Shown: in pieces, positions 61,851-64,000 of the stretch
How the letters are laid out: each line of letters starts with the position of its first letter
Position numbering within the stretch: position 1 is the stretch's first letter
Origin: Gorsachius magnificus
Taxonomy: Eukaryota; Chordata; Aves; Pelecaniformes; Ardeidae
NCBI GenBank assembly: GCA_034008185.1
Contig: CM067081.1
Coordinates: 28,580,806 to 28,644,805 of the forward strand
Reading direction: 5' to 3'
Length of the DNA: 64,000 nt
Translations under genes and position numbers: made by a program
The notes under the pieces: model-generated
Database searches by the model: none
Told to the model about the DNA's origin: nothing
What the model saw: the letters and a program-made list of their open reading frames with translations, nothing else

Positions 61851-64000
61851 GCTCCTTTAGTTCAATTTCCTGAGTGTGGCTGGGACACATTCTATGTATT
61901 TTTATGAACTTCTGCTCAAATATTTTTATGCAGTTAAAATTCCTGATGCATTCTTGGCCAGGGTATTTTTGCTCACTGTCATCAGAGAGACCTGCTGGCC
62001 GTACTGATGGGGAGCTGGGCTCATAGGTCTTGGTCTGGTTTGTACTTTTTGTGAGCAAAGGCACTTACCAGCCAAGTGTGGGAGACGAGGTCTACTTCAA
62101 CAGCTAGTACAGCAGTGCCGTATGACTGGGAGGACAGGGTGGTGTCTAGCCAAGACCCTAATGCTGATTTTTTTCAAGGGCTGGTGGTGAAGAAGCGAAC
62201 TGTATCTGGTGGGGGGGATTTTTCAGTATCCCATGAAAGTGGTAAGGTACATTTCTGTACTCGTCATTACCACAAATAAAGACATGTCTCAGTAACCCTG
62301 CTAGATCTCCAACATGGACAGAAAGTTTGGTCCAGAGTTCTGGCAAAACCAGCTACTAGCCACCTCCTCAGAGACTTAACTTTGCAGGCAGAGATACTAA
62401 TGAGGACAGCAGCAGTAGCTTATGGTATTTATGCATTCTGAGTCCCAGATATTGAAAATGTGTGAAATAAGAGGTTATTTCTTCACTCTGCCTGTCTTCT
62501 ATTTATATGGACCCACAAGTGCATAATTCAATCACAGGGAAGATATGAGCAACTACACTGGGAGAGACTGTCAGGCATCTGCCTCTTCTAACATTTTTTC
62601 CTATCCTGAACACATGGGATCTTCTATGGCTCAGAGAATTATATGGGCCTTTGGACTGAAAGGAAGCATTTCTTACTATCTTTTTTTTTTTTTTTTTTTT
62701 TTACCCCCACAGAAATGGGGAAGATTTAAAACTGTCTGGGGAAACAGCTGGCATGAAGATTCCTTCCAGGGAAGATAAAAGAGCCTGGAGCAAATTGCCC
62801 ACCAACGACTGAGCAATAGTGAGAAGAGCTTTTTGGCAACCAGCCTTTGCAAAAGGAAATTGAAATGAAAAAGCTTTTCAGCTTATCTCATTTTAAGTAG
62901 AACTTGCCTGTACAACTCATGCAGATGAGAACTTCTGCAGTGCTCAGAGAATTGAATCTAATCATTTTTAGTACAATTAGATAAAAGAAGATACTGTACG
63001 TTTTATGATTTCCAAAGTCTTAGTAATTACTGATTGGTAAGACTGAGATTCTTAATTGATAATTACTACCAATTCAGACTGCCCGTCTCTCTCAGGGAGT
63101 AATTGTTGTCCTTTCATATATTTTGCATGATCTTACAGGCACTTCTTCTATGTTTGCCAAGCTCTCTGCAGACCTCATTTCTCTTAGTTCAGTTCAGTTT
63201 TATTCGACCTTCAGTGAGAAAAGAAGTCCCTCTTGCATTTTTCTGTACCCTGTGTCTTTGAAGAACCCACCCCTTGTAGCTACAATTTCTTGTATTCATT
63301 TTCAGCATCATGCCATATTTTTCTTTAAATTTGCCTGAAAATGAATTCTAAGCTTTTTTTGGCAGTAATAACTTTGGAACATTTGAGTAAGAATTGAGTT
63401 TTCTCACCATTTGAACTAAAAATAGCAGAAATACTGCCAGTATTGAAAGAAATATTGAAGAGAGCTGATTTTAGACAAACAAGTGCTATTTTGAGTGTCT
63501 TAATTTGGGAAACAATTGTCCCAGATGTCTAAATATGAGCTGTCATTTGTGAGACCAGTGAAAGCAAATATGGCCTCTCCTTCCCTCACATCATTGTCAT
63601 TTCTGGTGAGAAACTGGGGAGTTTTATACTTGATTGTTGGTCAAAAGGGCATAATCTGCTCTTTATTTCACAGTATGGCCAGATGAATGTGTCTGATAGG
63701 ATCTGCTCCTGAAGATAGCAGCTGCTTCATAAATCAGACAGGTTTGCAGCCTGCATTACAAATTGATCCTTGAGACATAACTTGTTGCAGGAGAAACTGT
63801 TCCAGCTATTATTTTTTGTCCAGTAGTGACAACAATGCTAACACGCCAACTCACTCCCAGTCTGGTTATAGAACTAAAGATGTTTCCACTTACAAAAAGC
63901 TTATGACTAACAGAATGTTACTCTCACACAGTTTTTCCCTGTTTGCTGAGTCTACACAAGCTTAAGCACAGAAGTCATAAAGAAGAAAAAAGACAGCTGT
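61851..64000. other. Unique DNA to window end, no gene recognised
   Basis: No supported gene or transposon. A run of 22 T at 62681-62702 is followed by ACCCCCACAG, resembling a strong 3' splice acceptor, but no exon downstream can be argued from frame or donor site. A G-run of seven lies at 62211-62217. Confidence 0.5.
62681..62702. repeat. Poly-T tract (22 T)
   Basis: A T homopolymer directly followed by ACCCCCACAG. It is listed as a repeat because no exon could be supported. Confidence 0.85.

Overview
The window reads as nuclear DNA from a bird, most likely a neoavian. It carries many 3'-truncated CR1 LINE copies, recognisable by ORF2 C-terminal remnants and tails of short ATTCTATG repeats. 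It also carries endogenous-retrovirus LTRs of a kind I know from neoavian genomes. The rest is AT-rich, with no dense gene packing, no operon-like layout and no ribosome-binding sites. I found no intact protein-coding gene, no exon I would defend, no tRNA or rRNA, and no CRISPR array. Almost all short open frames behave as chance frames; the exceptions are a few that are decayed CR1 ORF2. The window is probably intergenic or part of a large intron.

Layout. 1-4.66 kb: unique AT-rich DNA. 4.67-5.43 kb: a long T-tract, then a 3'-truncated LTR on the minus strand. 5.65 kb: a minus-strand CR1 tail. 8.65-9.08 kb: an old CR1. 10.56-12.25 kb: three CR1 copies in the same orientation. 12.7 kb: a possible ancient CR1. 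19.85-20.13 kb: a very GC-rich dispersed repeat. 20.66-21.14 kb: a broken CR1 reverse-transcriptase segment. 22.43-23.23 kb: a diverged LTR-like element. 25.3-25.6 kb: a possible ancient CR1. 34.1, 45.0 and 47.1 kb: CR1 3' ends. 46.13-46.75 kb and 53.71-54.33 kb: two copies of one LTR family in opposite orientation, the second a clean solo LTR with a 5-bp target-site duplication. 59.9 kb: a minus-strand CR1 tail. 61.2-61.66 kb: a CR1 3' end directly next to an inverted second copy of the GC-rich repeat. The long gaps hold unique sequence, microsatellites and a few stretches that might be conserved non-coding elements.

No set of genes works together here. The most informative structures are the inverted LTR pair, whose internal minisatellite differs between copies (three 20-bp units against three 18-bp units), and the inverted GC-rich pair about 41 kb apart. 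Smaller items are a perfect AT palindrome, a CR1 reverse transcriptase with a lost catalytic Asp, and several long homopolymers. I did not find a new biological system. Family names are from memory and are not backed by any database search.
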